A DNA stretch of 41,949 nt from CAYXRK01 sp964467615. GTDB taxonomy: Bacteria > Hydrogenedentota > Hydrogenedentia > Hydrogenedentales > GCA-2746185. Within the stretch, counting starts at the first letter, position 1. Each line of letters begins with the position of its first letter. Positions 7,680-15,254 of the stretch are shown here, in pieces. The notes beneath the pieces are model-generated. The model did no database searches. It had not been told where the DNA came from and worked only from the letters and a program-made list of their open reading frames with translations. The position numbers and the translations under genes were made by a program. Where the stretch lies: positions 1 through 41,949 of the forward strand of contig CAYXRK010000017.1 in the NCBI GenBank assembly GCA_964467615.1. Reading direction: 5' to 3'.

Positions 7680-8210
7680 ATGCGTACACGGATAGCCATT
7701 GCCCTACTTCTCGCGATGGCGACATTGAAGGCCGCAGCGGAACCAGCGCAGGGAAGCCCCGAGGCGTACGTCTCCCAAGTCATAGGTGAGAGCGACTTCA
7801 GCGTGACCTACAGTAGGCCTGGCGTAAGGGGCCGCGCGGTGTGGGGCGATCTCGTCCCCTGGGGCGAAGTCTGGCGAGCGGGCGCGAACGACAAGACGGT
7901 CATCTTGTTCGAGGAAGATGTCGTCATTACGGGACAGCGCGTGCCCAAAGGTAAATACAGTTTCTACGTGATACCCGAACGCGATGCCGAATGGACGCTG
8001 ATCCTTAATTCGGATTGGGAAGGCCACGGGACGGAGCACACCGTCGAGGCCGACGTACTGCGCTGGAAAGCGACGCCTACAACGGTCGCCCACGAGGAGT
8101 GGCTGCGCTACGATTTCGATGCGCTGGAAAATACTGGAGCCACGATCTACCTTCAATGGGAAACCAAGCGCATCGAGTTCCGGTTCGAGTTCGCCCCGGC
8201 GAAGGGCTGA
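7680..8210 (+). CDS. secreted DUF2911 protein
   Basis: The protein is 176 aa from ATG 7680, with GGGAG at 7667-7671. It has an N-terminal signal peptide (MRTRIAIALLLAMATLKAAAE). The rest is one DUF2911 domain: VTYSRPGVRGRAVWGDLVPW, EVWRAGANDKTVILFEEDV, VPKGKYSFYVIP, EWTLILNSD. It is a shorter paralogue of the protein encoded just upstream and lacks the C-terminal NTF2-like part. The two were probably made by tandem duplication. Function unknown; likely periplasmic or exported. Confidence 0.88.
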   Translation: MRTRIAIALLLAMATLKAAAEPAQGSPEAYVSQVIGESDFSVTYSRPGVRGRAVWGDLVPWGEVWRAGANDKTVILFEEDVVITGQRVPKGKYSFYVIPERDAEWTLILNSDWEGHGTEHTVEADVLRWKATPTTVAHEEWLRYDFDALENTGATIYLQWETKRIEFRFEFAPAKG

Positions 8211-8306
8211 GTCCACGAATGCAGCGCGAAGGCGCGCCGCCGCTTTTGGTTTTTATGTAAGAACGTAAGGGAATTCAGCAAGCGGCGAGCACGAGAAGGC
8301 GGCCCT

Positions 8307-8326
8307 AGACCCTATCTTCAGGGTCT
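8307..8326. terminator. short perfect hairpin
   Basis: AGACCCT (8307-8313) and AGGGTCT (8320-8326) form a 7-bp perfect stem with a 6-base loop, about 100 bases after the second DUF2911 gene. There is no real T tract on either side. It may be a weak terminator or part of the repeat cluster that follows. Confidence 0.35.
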
Positions 8327-8337
8327 TCCAGAAAGCC

Positions 8338-8402
8338 GCGCACGGCCCCATTCCCGTCCACCCTTCGACACCCTCAGGGCGAACGGAAAGGGGGCCGTGC
8401 GC
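8338..8402. repeat. palindromic repeat: conserved core within 12-bp inverted arms
   Basis: Perfect 12-bp inverted arms (8338-8349 GCGCACGGCCCC, 8391-8402 its complement) enclose 41 bases. These contain the core CCCTTCGACA-CC-CTCAGGGCGAACGG. The same core occurs at 12996-13020 inside the DUF4091-type gene, and a diverged copy lies at 8447-8470. The core is an imperfect palindrome of the kind scattered in many environmental genomes (REP-like). The arms here differ in sequence from those around the other copy. Confidence 0.7.
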
Positions 8403-8446
8403 TCGGCGACGGGGAAAGGGGGACGCTTCATTTGAAAAACGCCGTT

Positions 8447-8470
8447 CGACAAACTGTCAGGGCGAACGGT
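8447..8470. repeat. diverged copy of the REP-like core
   Basis: This segment, GTTCGACAAACTGTCAGGGC followed by GAACGG, is related to the core within 8338-8402. CCGTTCG (8445-8451) and CGAACGG (8464-8470) form a 7-bp stem. No longer locus-specific arms are visible around this copy. Confidence 0.55.
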
Positions 8471-8634
8471 CTGGGTGTAAGGCGCAAATCGCCGATACGA
8501 TTTTGGAAGGTTTCCTTCGCGGGACAGGCACTCGGCGAGTTCTTGACTGGATCCCGGCACCGAGTTGAGAGGAACTCGCAATCGAAGGGCCACGGGAGAA
8601 CTAACATCGTAAACGGGGAAACCGTCAAAAAGAA

Positions 8635-8719
8635 TGGTGCGCGAGGGGGGAATCGAACCCCCACCCCTTGCGGGACAAGATCCTTAGTCTTGCGTGTCTG
8701 CCAATTCCACCACCCGCGC
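8635..8719 (-). tRNA. tRNA-Leu (anticodon AAG)
   Basis: Read on the minus strand, the gene starts GCGCGGGUGGUGGAAUUGGC and ends in encoded ACCA (8635-8638). The acceptor stem GCGCGGG pairs with CUCGCGC. The D arm has the class II leucine form (GUGGAAUUGGCAGACAC). The anticodon stem CAAGA/UCUUG encloses loop CUAAGGA, giving anticodon AAG (plus-strand 8683-8685). A long variable arm (CCCGCAAGGGG) and the GGUUCGAUUCC T arm follow. An A at position 34 would need deamination to inosine to read CUC as well as CUU. A plausible promoter lies upstream, TTGCAT (8756-8761) and TAGGCT (8732-8737) with an 18-base spacer. Confidence 0.95.
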
Positions 8720-8731
8720 ACGCAGCCCAAT

Positions 8732-8761
8732 AGCCTACCGAACATGCGCAGAATGATGCAA
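8732..8761 (-). promoter_or_regulatory. putative promoter of the tRNA-Leu gene
   Basis: On the minus strand, TTGCAT (8756-8761) and TAGGCT (8732-8737) are separated by 18 bases. The predicted start would be a few bases before the mature 5' end of the tRNA at 8719. The match to consensus is moderate. Confidence 0.45.
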
Positions 8762-8988
8762 ACCACGGAAGCAACGGGTAGCGATAGGCGAAATTCGCCA
8801 GGTAATGACCGATTCGCGCGGCATGGCGAGGAACCGCCGACGCGTGAATTGAGTTTAAGTCTAAGGCGGTCGGGGTCTTACGAAGGATCCGCCCTTCGGC
8901 ACAGGTATTGCGTTTGTGAAACTTACCGCGTCATTGGCGCGTCTATTGTGTATCCGGACTGGGATCAAAATGGAGGGAGAGTACAGTG

Positions 8989-10572
8989 ATGAATAGATAT
9001 TTTGGTGTTTTTGTTGGCGCTTTGACAGCGTTCGTGTCACCTGCGGCGCTGGCGAACAGCGTGGATGTGCCCGAGAAGCCGACGTTTGCCGAGCATGTCG
9101 CGCCGATCTTTTACAGCAATTGCATTAGTTGCCATCGCCCCGGCGAAGTAGCGCCGATGTCGCTGCTAACATTCGAGGAAGCGCGGCCTTGGGCGAAGTC
9201 GATCAAGGAGAACGTTACGAACGGCAAGATGCCGCCGTGGCACGCGACGGAGAGCGTCGGCCCGTTCACGAACGATCGGAGTCTCGAGCCGAACGAAGTC
9301 GAGACGATTGCGCGTTGGGCGGCGAAGCCGGTGCTGGGCGACAAATCGAAGATGCCGGCGCTACCGGAATTTCCGGACCCGACGAAGTGGAAGCTGGGCA
9401 CGCCCGATCTCGTCGTAACGCTGGACGCGAAGCAAGTACCGGCGGAAGGCTCGGACCAGTTTTTTGAAATTCCCGCGAAGACCGGCCTGACCGAGGACAA
9501 ATGGATCACGGCGATTGAAGTGATGCCGAGCAACCGCAAGGTCACGCACCACGTGATCGTCTGGCAGCTCGACGAGAATGGCGACCGCATGAATGGCTGG
9601 CTCGGCGCGTGGGCGGCGGGCATGGGCCCGATGGAGTTCCCCAAGGGCGCTGGACGCTTTATGCCGAAGGGCGGCTCGATTCTCGGCGACATGCACTACC
9701 ATACAGTCGGGGAAGCTGCGACGGACACGACAAAAGTCGGCCTGCACTTCGCGAAAGTCCCCGTCGAGAAGGAATTGGTGAACCTTTGGATCGTGAACCA
9801 GGAATTCGAGATTCCCGCGGGTGCTGAAAATTACGGCGCGCGTGCAAATTTCACGTTCCCGCAAGACTCGTACATCATGGGCTTCCTGCCGCACATGCAC
9901 TACCGCGGCAAAGACTTCACGTATACCGCGCGCTACCCGGATGGCCGAAAGGAAACGCTGCTGGCCGTCAACAAGTACGACTTTAACTGGCAGACCAACT
10001 ACCAGCTTGCGGAACCGCTGCTCGTGCCCAAGGGCACGCGGATTGATTGCGAAGCCCATTGGAATAACTCGGCGAGCAATCTCGCGAACCCCGACCCGAC
10101 GAAGACCGTGCGCAACGGCAGCGAATCGTACGATGAAATGATGATCGGATTCGTCGACTACGTCGTGAAAGAAGGCGTGCGGCCTTTGTCGCCCGACGAC
10201 TTGATCGCGCAGAAGGCGAGCGAAATCTTCGCCGAACACCCCGGCGAGGTATATATCGCTAACGCGACGGCGAAGGAACCGGGCGGCAAGGAGCAATACT
10301 TCCCCGGCCTGATGCACATCGCCAAGGGCGCGGAGACGGGAACCTGGTACATTAACCTTCTCGGAAGCACCTACGAGGCGCCGATCACGAAGGCGGCTTG
10401 GGACGCGACCGGCGTTTCCGGCGACGTGGCAATCATGGGCGTCGGAAAATTCCCGTTCCACGTGAGCGTTGATGGCGCGACCGGCGACGTGACGGGAAAG
10501 ATTGACGTCACGCAAACCGGCGATGGCGACCAATCGTTCTCGCTCGAAGTGAAGGGCCACTTGGTCAAATAG
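8989..10572 (+). CDS. exported c-type cytochrome fused to a PHM-like copper monooxygenase region
   Basis: The protein is about 527 aa; GGAGGGAG at 8972-8979 serves either GTG 8986 or ATG 8989. A signal peptide ends near ALA-N (residue 23). A cytochrome c domain follows with haem motif CISCH (45-49) and a possible distal Met in KMPPWHA. From about residue 130 the pattern is that of copper type II ascorbate-dependent monooxygenases (peptidylglycine hydroxylase fold): THHVIVWQ (His 187-188), DMHYHT (236/238), LPHMHYRGKDFTY (302/304), EAHWNNS and the late YDEMMIGFVDYV with a candidate Met ligand. These supply the two copper sites. The family occurs in Acidobacteria, Planctomycetes and Verrucomicrobia; its substrate is unknown. 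It should act in the periplasm, with the haem feeding electrons. A strong terminator follows, so it is probably monocistronic. Confidence 0.87.
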   Translation: MNRYFGVFVGALTAFVSPAALANSVDVPEKPTFAEHVAPIFYSNCISCHRPGEVAPMSLLTFEEARPWAKSIKENVTNGKMPPWHATESVGPFTNDRSLEPNEVETIARWAAKPVLGDKSKMPALPEFPDPTKWKLGTPDLVVTLDAKQVPAEGSDQFFEIPAKTGLTEDKWITAIEVMPSNRKVTHHVIVWQLDENGDRMNGWLGAWAAGMGPMEFPKGAGRFMPKGGSILGDMHYHTVGEAATDTTKVGLHFAKVPVEKELVNLWIVNQEFEIPAGAENYGARANFTFPQDSYIMGFLPHMHYRGKDFTYTARYPDGRKETLLAVNKYDFNWQTNYQLAEPLLVPKGTRIDCEAHWNNSASNLANPDPTKTVRNGSESYDEMMIGFVDYVVKEGVRPLSPDDLIAQKASEIFAEHPGEVYIANATAKEPGGKEQYFPGLMHIAKGAETGTWYINLLGSTYEAPITKAAWDATGVSGDVAIMGVGKFPFHVSVDGATGDVTGKIDVTQTGDGDQSFSLEVKGHLVK

Positions 10573-10603
10573 TTTTTCCAGCGTATACCCAACCCCTCCC
10601 TCC

Positions 10604-10647
10604 GGCCCCGTCCGAATCCCAGCCTCGGACGGGGCCACTCTTTTTTT
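10604..10647 (+). terminator. intrinsic terminator after the cytochrome/PHM gene
   Basis: A perfect 12-bp stem (GGCCCCGTCCGA 10604-10615, TCGGACGGGGCC 10625-10636) with a 9-base loop is followed by ACTC and seven T residues (10641-10647). This is a textbook rho-independent terminator and separates the cytochrome gene from queG. Confidence 0.92.
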
Positions 10648-10678
10648 CGCGCTATACTGCACCGTGGCAGGGGCCTCT

Positions 10679-11617
10679 ATGTCGACGCAGCATGAGCACG
10701 CCCGCGCGGTACGCGTGGAATCGCGCCGCCAAGGGTTTGATGCCTGCGGCATCGCCGCCGCCACTCCCGCCGATCCGGAGGACCGCCTCGGCGCATGGTT
10801 GGCGCGGGGCTTCGCGGCGGACATGAAATGGATGGCCCGGACGAAGACGACCCGGCAAGACGTGACGAAGAAAGTGCCCGGTGCGCGTTCGGTCGTCGTA
10901 GTCGCGAAGAACTATTTCGCGGAACGTCCCGAGGCGCCTGCTGGCGCGGGCCGAGTGGCCCGATACGCGTGGGGGCGGGACTATCATCGCGTCCTGCGAA
11001 AGCCGCTGCGGCGATTGGCGGAATTCATTCGCGGGCTCGAACCCGGCGTGGAAACGTATTGCAGCATCGACAGCGGACCGGTGCTCGAGCGGACCTGGGC
11101 CGAGCGGGCCGGACTCGCCTCGATCGGTAAAAACAGTCTCGCGTTGCGGCGCGACATGGGTTCGTGGTTCTTTCTTGCGACGATTATCACTTCGGCAGAA
11201 CTCGCGCCCGACGAACCGGCGGCTGACATCTGCGGAACGTGTACGTTGTGCCTTGATGCCTGTCCGACGGGGGCAATCGTCGAGCCGCGCGTCGTCGATA
11301 GCCGGCGATGTATTTCGTACCAAACGATCGAGAACCGGGGCGAAGTGCCCGAGGACATACAGCCACTCCACGGCGATTGGGTGTTCGGCTGCGACATTTG
11401 CCAGGAAGTCTGCCCCTGGAACCGGTTCGCGACAGAGACCGGCGAGCGCGATTTTCTTCCTCGCGGCAACCATGCCAACCCTGACCCGCACTGGCTTGCG
11501 AAGCTGGACGAAGCCGAATTCAACCGCGAGTTCGAGGGAACGCCCGTCCGCCGCGCCAAGCACTCGGGCATGGTCCGCAATGCGCGCATCGCCGCGGCGA
11601 ATACCCAGCGCGCATAG
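10679..11617 (+). CDS. queG: epoxyqueuosine reductase
   Basis: QueG catalyses the last step of queuosine synthesis, reducing epoxyqueuosine to queuosine in tRNA (Asp, Asn, His, Tyr) with a cobalamin cofactor and two [4Fe-4S] clusters. The 312-aa protein has the family's N-terminal cobalamin-binding region. It shows SIDSGPVLERTWAERAG with the catalytic Asp near residue 131, and GLASIGKNSLAL. Two ferredoxin-type cluster motifs follow: CGTCTLCLDACP (Cys 185, 188, 191, 195) and C211 with CDICQEVCPWN (238, 241, 245). The start at ATG 10679 has CAGGGG just upstream; a GTG at 10664 is possible. The usual C-terminal HEAT-like part is short here, consistent with shorter QueG proteins. Cytoplasmic. Confidence 0.95.
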   Translation: MSTQHEHARAVRVESRRQGFDACGIAAATPADPEDRLGAWLARGFAADMKWMARTKTTRQDVTKKVPGARSVVVVAKNYFAERPEAPAGAGRVARYAWGRDYHRVLRKPLRRLAEFIRGLEPGVETYCSIDSGPVLERTWAERAGLASIGKNSLALRRDMGSWFFLATIITSAELAPDEPAADICGTCTLCLDACPTGAIVEPRVVDSRRCISYQTIENRGEVPEDIQPLHGDWVFGCDICQEVCPWNRFATETGERDFLPRGNHANPDPHWLAKLDEAEFNREFEGTPVRRAKHSGMVRNARIAAANTQRA

Positions 11618-11687
11618 AACGTGAACGCGGCGCGCGGCTTCAGTAATGTATGCGCCGTCACCGTACCGGAGAGAGGGACGCTAGACC

Positions 11688-14495
11688 ATGCCGCGAATGC
11701 GGAACGCACTACTGCTGATCGTCTGTTGCCGCGCCGCGTTCGCGCAGGAGGCGGGGTCCGCGTCGACCGGCCCCGTCGAAGCGGCGGGACAACTCTTGCG
11801 CTTTACCGTAGACCCAACGCGGGGCGCGGCGATCACAAATTTGGAGTTCGTGGCCGCACCGCACAATCTCTCATCGCATGCCGGGCTGTTGCTTGAGGGT
11901 TTCGGCGTGGCCAGTCCCTACACGCCCAATCGCCGCGTGAACGAACGAATGCGTGTCGTCGATGGCGAAGCCGGACCATCGATCGTCTACGAATACGACG
12001 GCGAAGGGCCCAACATCACCGGGCTGCACGTGACGCGTACGTTTACGTTTGATCGCACCCGTTCGGCTATCGCGGTCAACTGGCGGATCGAAGTCAAGGG
12101 CGACGAAGCCCACTGGGTCGCGCCGTGGGTGCGGTGTCTTGTTGCGCCGGGAGGAACGGTGGACGCGCTCGACCGCATCGACATGCCGACGACGCGCGGC
12201 ATTGTTCAGCCGGACTCCAACCACTTCGCGCCAGCGTCGCGCAATTGGATCGCCGCCACGGATACCGCCGCGCACGAGACGGTATTCGGCGTGTTCGACG
12301 CGGAGAAGCTGCACTCGCTAGAGGCGGCGCGCGCGATCGACGCAGGGGAACTGGGCTTCGGCGCGCACTTTGTTCCATTCGCCATGGCAAAGGGCGACGT
12401 TTGGGAAACCTCGTACGTCATCGCCGCCGTGCGCGGGCTGGATCACGTCGATTTTGCAACGGACGAACTCGCGGCGCAGCTCGACCACGGCGACGGCAAG
12501 CTCGCGCTCTTGCTCAGTTCGACGACCTTGTTACCCGAGGCCCACACCCGCGCCGTCGTAACCACGCCGGACGGTACGGACGCGACGATGAAGGTGAAGC
12601 GGTTGGTGCTTGCGCCCGACCACCTTGTCCGCTGCACCTACGAATGGGAACCGGCAGGCGACGGCCTCTACGAGTTCCTTGCCAAGTTCGAGACGCCCGG
12701 CGGGACGACGATTCCCCATGGGGCCAAGACCAAGCCGCCCCACCCCGGCATCGACACGGCGTTCATTATCGGCGCTGCGGCCAACGCCGTTCTCGAACCG
12801 TGGTCCGATGCGCCCCACGCGCTCGACCGCGAAGGCCGCACGCTAAAGCGGTCGCTCGCTGTCAACGGGCCCGTGATCGCGTGGTTTGAGGGCCCGCTCG
12901 AAAAACTCTTCCGCGACGACAACGTTGTCGCAACCGGGGCCGAAAACCCATGCCCCCCCACCAGGGGCCCGGCCCCGGGTGGGGCCCCCGCTCACCCTTC
13001 GACAACCTCAGGGCGAACGGCCCCGGTTGCGACGAGCTCGGGGCGGACCGCGCAGGTGTGGCTCGCGCGCAACGAGCGCGAGTCGCTCCAGCTTGCGCTC
13101 CGTCTTCCCGAGGGCGCGCCCGCGATCAAGGCGTATCTCCAGGTCACCGGATTCGAGGACCCGGCGACAGGACACACGTTCGCCGCGGATTTCGTTTCAA
13201 TGCACCGCGTCGACTACCTGCCGGTGGAAGTGCCGACGCACTTCGAAAATGTGACCGGCGCGTTTCCCGATCCGCTGCCTACGGCCAATTCGTTTGCGCT
13301 CGAGCCTGGCGTAACGCAACCGGTCTGGCTGACCATTCACGCGCCCGAGGGCACGCCGCCAGGCGCGTACCAGGGGCCGCTCCAACTGCTGCTCGAGAAC
13401 GGCGAATCGTTCGACCTCTCGCTCGAGATCACCGTCTGGGACTTCACGCTGCCCGAGGTGCCCGCGCTGCGCACGGACTTCGAGTACGACGCGGAGAGCG
13501 CGCTGCTCTGGTGTACGCTCAAGGGATACGGCGGCGCGCTCACACCGCTGAACCGACGCTACCTGGACAACGCGCTCGAACACCGCGTGACGCTGCGCCA
13601 ACTTGTTCAAGCGCCAGCGCCCGGCGAGGGCTACTCGAGCGCGTTGTCAAAGCACGCGCAAGTGTTGCACAACAACCGCGGAATTTCATCCGTGTATTTT
13701 CCGCCCGAATTGCTCGCCAATCCGGAAGCCGCGGCGATGGCCTCCGAACACGTAACGCGCACGCAGTCATCCGGCAAAGCCTTCACCGTCCTCGCGGAAG
13801 GCGCGCCCGCGGCCGAGTGGGAGGCCATCGCGCAACGCGCCAAACAATGGACGCTGGCCGCGCCGAACATCACGCCCGCCGTGATGAGTTGGGGCCTCAC
13901 GCCGTTCCTCGCACAGGACGCGCCGCTTTGGCTCATCCATAGCCGCGTGTTCGACACGCCCGCGAACCGCGACATCCTCAACGGCATCGCCTCGGGCCGG
14001 CGCGTGTGGTGGTACGTGAACCACATGCCGCCGCGGCCCTACGCGAATTTCTTCATCGATTTCGCCGCCATCGAGCACCGCATCCTCTTCTGGCAAAGCT
14101 GGGCGCTCGGCGTCGAGGGCGTGCACTACTGGTCCATCAACCACACCGGACCGCGGCAGGATCCGTACCTCTCGCTGCTCGACGTCACCCCGGCAAACGG
14201 CGACGGCTTCCTCGTCTATCCGGGACCGGACGGCCCCGTGGATTCGATACGTTGGGAGACGATCCGCGACGGCATCGAGGATTTCGACTACCTCGCCATT
14301 GCTCGTTCGTTGATCATCGAACTCGAGAAGTCCGCCGCGGACCCGGTGCTGCTCGAACAGGCCAAGGCCGTGATGAACCTCGGCAACGTCGTACCCGACC
14401 TCACCAATTTCACCCGCGACCACAAAGCGCTCGAACAAAAACGCCGCGAGATCGGCGCGCTGATTCCCGAACTCCGCAAGGCAGCAGGTAAGTAG
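11688..14495 (+). CDS. large exported DUF4091/DUF6067-type glycoside hydrolase-like protein
   Basis: The protein is 935 aa with an N-terminal signal peptide (MPRMRNALLLIVCCRAAFAQ-E). The N-terminal 400 residues look like beta-sandwich domains. The C-terminal part carries hallmarks of DUF4091-containing proteins: WLARNERESLQLALRLP, TPPGAYQGPLQLLL, LEITVWDFTLPEVPALRTDF, and a terminal WETIRDGIEDFDYLAIARSL. These proteins are presumed carbohydrate-active (TIM-barrel hydrolase-like), probably extracellular or periplasmic, but the substrate is unknown. Residues about 415-450 (AENPCPPTRGPAPGGAPAHP and following, rich in Pro, Gly, Ser, Thr) are encoded by an inserted palindromic repeat at 12927-13033 and form an in-frame linker at a domain boundary. 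Confidence 0.85.
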   Translation: MPRMRNALLLIVCCRAAFAQEAGSASTGPVEAAGQLLRFTVDPTRGAAITNLEFVAAPHNLSSHAGLLLEGFGVASPYTPNRRVNERMRVVDGEAGPSIVYEYDGEGPNITGLHVTRTFTFDRTRSAIAVNWRIEVKGDEAHWVAPWVRCLVAPGGTVDALDRIDMPTTRGIVQPDSNHFAPASRNWIAATDTAAHETVFGVFDAEKLHSLEAARAIDAGELGFGAHFVPFAMAKGDVWETSYVIAAVRGLDHVDFATDELAAQLDHGDGKLALLLSSTTLLPEAHTRAVVTTPDGTDATMKVKRLVLAPDHLVRCTYEWEPAGDGLYEFLAKFETPGGTTIPHGAKTKPPHPGIDTAFIIGAAANAVLEPWSDAPHALDREGRTLKRSLAVNGPVIAWFEGPLEKLFRDDNVVATGAENPCPPTRGPAPGGAPAHPSTTSGRTAPVATSSGRTAQVWLARNERESLQLALRLPEGAPAIKAYLQVTGFEDPATGHTFAADFVSMHRVDYLPVEVPTHFENVTGAFPDPLPTANSFALEPGVTQPVWLTIHAPEGTPPGAYQGPLQLLLENGESFDLSLEITVWDFTLPEVPALRTDFEYDAESALLWCTLKGYGGALTPLNRRYLDNALEHRVTLRQLVQAPAPGEGYSSALSKHAQVLHNNRGISSVYFPPELLANPEAAAMASEHVTRTQSSGKAFTVLAEGAPAAEWEAIAQRAKQWTLAAPNITPAVMSWGLTPFLAQDAPLWLIHSRVFDTPANRDILNGIASGRRVWWYVNHMPPRPYANFFIDFAAIEHRILFWQSWALGVEGVHYWSINHTGPRQDPYLSLLDVTPANGDGFLVYPGPDGPVDSIRWETIRDGIEDFDYLAIARSLIIELEKSAADPVLLEQAKAVMNLGNVVPDLTNFTRDHKALEQKRREIGALIPELRKAAGK
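12927..13033. repeat. palindromic repeat inserted in the DUF4091-type gene
   Basis: Perfect 15-bp inverted arms, GTCGCAACCGGGGCC (12927-12941) and its complement (13019-13033), enclose 77 bases. These contain a GC-rich inner palindrome (CAGGGGCCCGGCCCCGGG area) and the core CACCCTTCGACAACCTCAGG-GCGAACGG. The core is shared with 8338-8402. The arms are unique to this site. The element reads through in frame. Confidence 0.75.
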
Positions 14496-14535
14496 GCGGT
14501 TCGAGCCGTACTTACATATCGATTATGCGTGAGGG

Positions 14536-14811
14536 CTACGGTTTGTTTGAGGGGTCCTTGGTCCGCTTGCTCGACGAGCGGCGGACGGGGCGCTTTGGGC
14601 CTGCGGCGGCCGTATCGGCCAACAGGCGTAGTGCGCGGTTCACGGACTCGGCATCGGGGAAAACTTTCGATAGTTCCGGCTCAATCAAGACGAGGTTTGA
14701 TCCGGCCAGCGCCCGCTTGTAGTACTTCCCACGAACGCCGCCCTTGAGCCTCGAGAGATCGTATTCCGGCCGCAAGTCGTCGCGCCGGCTACTTGCCGAT
14801 GGCTTCTTCAT
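14536..14811 (-). CDS. antitoxin-like partner of a BrnT-type toxin (copy 2)
   Basis: The protein is 91 aa from ATG 14811. The ATG lies inside the toxin's QYEEA codons, a 23-base overlap typical of a toxin-antitoxin operon. It shows DDLRPEYDLSRLKGGVRGKY, SNLVLIEPELSKVFPDAESV and N.ALRLLADTA, followed by a Lys/Arg/Ser-rich tail. It is a member of an unnamed small family; copies 1 (1485-1760) and 3 (37895-38140) in this window are paralogues. It is not the classic BrnA sequence, so DNA binding cannot be claimed. This is the most intact copy of the three, yet its toxin is frameshifted. Confidence 0.78.
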   Translation of the reverse strand: MKKPSASSRRDDLRPEYDLSRLKGGVRGKYYKRALAGSNLVLIEPELSKVFPDAESVNRALRLLADTAAAGPKRPVRRSSSKRTKDPSNKP

Positions 14812-15069
14812 ATTGCCCGCGCTCCTTTCGAGTGGCGCTTCGCGCGCCGATGATTCGGATTCGCTCGCCACGCTCACAGTGCGACACGAATACGATCAGA
14901 TTTTTCGCGGCAAGGCCTATCGTAACCTCCCGGTCTTCTCCGTCGAAATGGTCCGGATCCACGTGGTTATCGCCAACGGATCGAGAAAGACCACTATCGC
15001 CTCCTCGAAGGAGACCCCGTGCAGACGAAGATTCGCCTTTGCCTTCCTCGGATCCCACTCGTACGTCAC
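14789..15069 (-). pseudogene. brnT: BrnT-like toxin gene broken by a one-base frameshift
   Basis: From GTG 15069 the frame reads VTYEWDPRKAKANLRLHGVS, then FEEAIVVFLDPLAITT, the N-terminal half of BrnT. Around 14961-14966 the frame is lost by one missing base. The next frame continues with HVDPDHFDGEDREVTIGLAA, KN..VFVSHCERGERIRIIG and ARSATRKERGQYEEAIGK to a stop at 14789. Both halves together give a full-length RelE-fold ribonuclease-like toxin of about 93 aa. A single lost base explains the break, so the inactivation is recent or is a sequencing error. The toxin gene lies first, with the partner gene overlapping its 3' end. Confidence 0.85.
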
Positions 15070-15254
15070 ATGCCTAGCATATCATGGCCCGATCCCGAGG
15101 CCGACGGGAGTGGTCCCCCCAAGTAGTCCCTCGTTTCCGCCGCCCGTAATCTTCCGGTAAGGTGGCCCAGGGTATTGTTTGGGTCCGAAAGTGGGCCGCA
15201 TTCCAGAAAGTGTGGGCGAGCCAATACGACGTTTGTCGTGAAAAGGAGCCGGTT

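Noticed and set aside
8432..8989. Plus-strand open frame of 185 codons ahead of the cytochrome gene
   Set aside because: It crosses the tRNA-Leu gene on the opposite strand and has low-complexity, frame-shadow composition.
9361..10824. A 487-codon open frame on the minus strand
   Set aside because: Antisense to the cytochrome/PHM gene and crosses the intrinsic terminator; no family resemblance.
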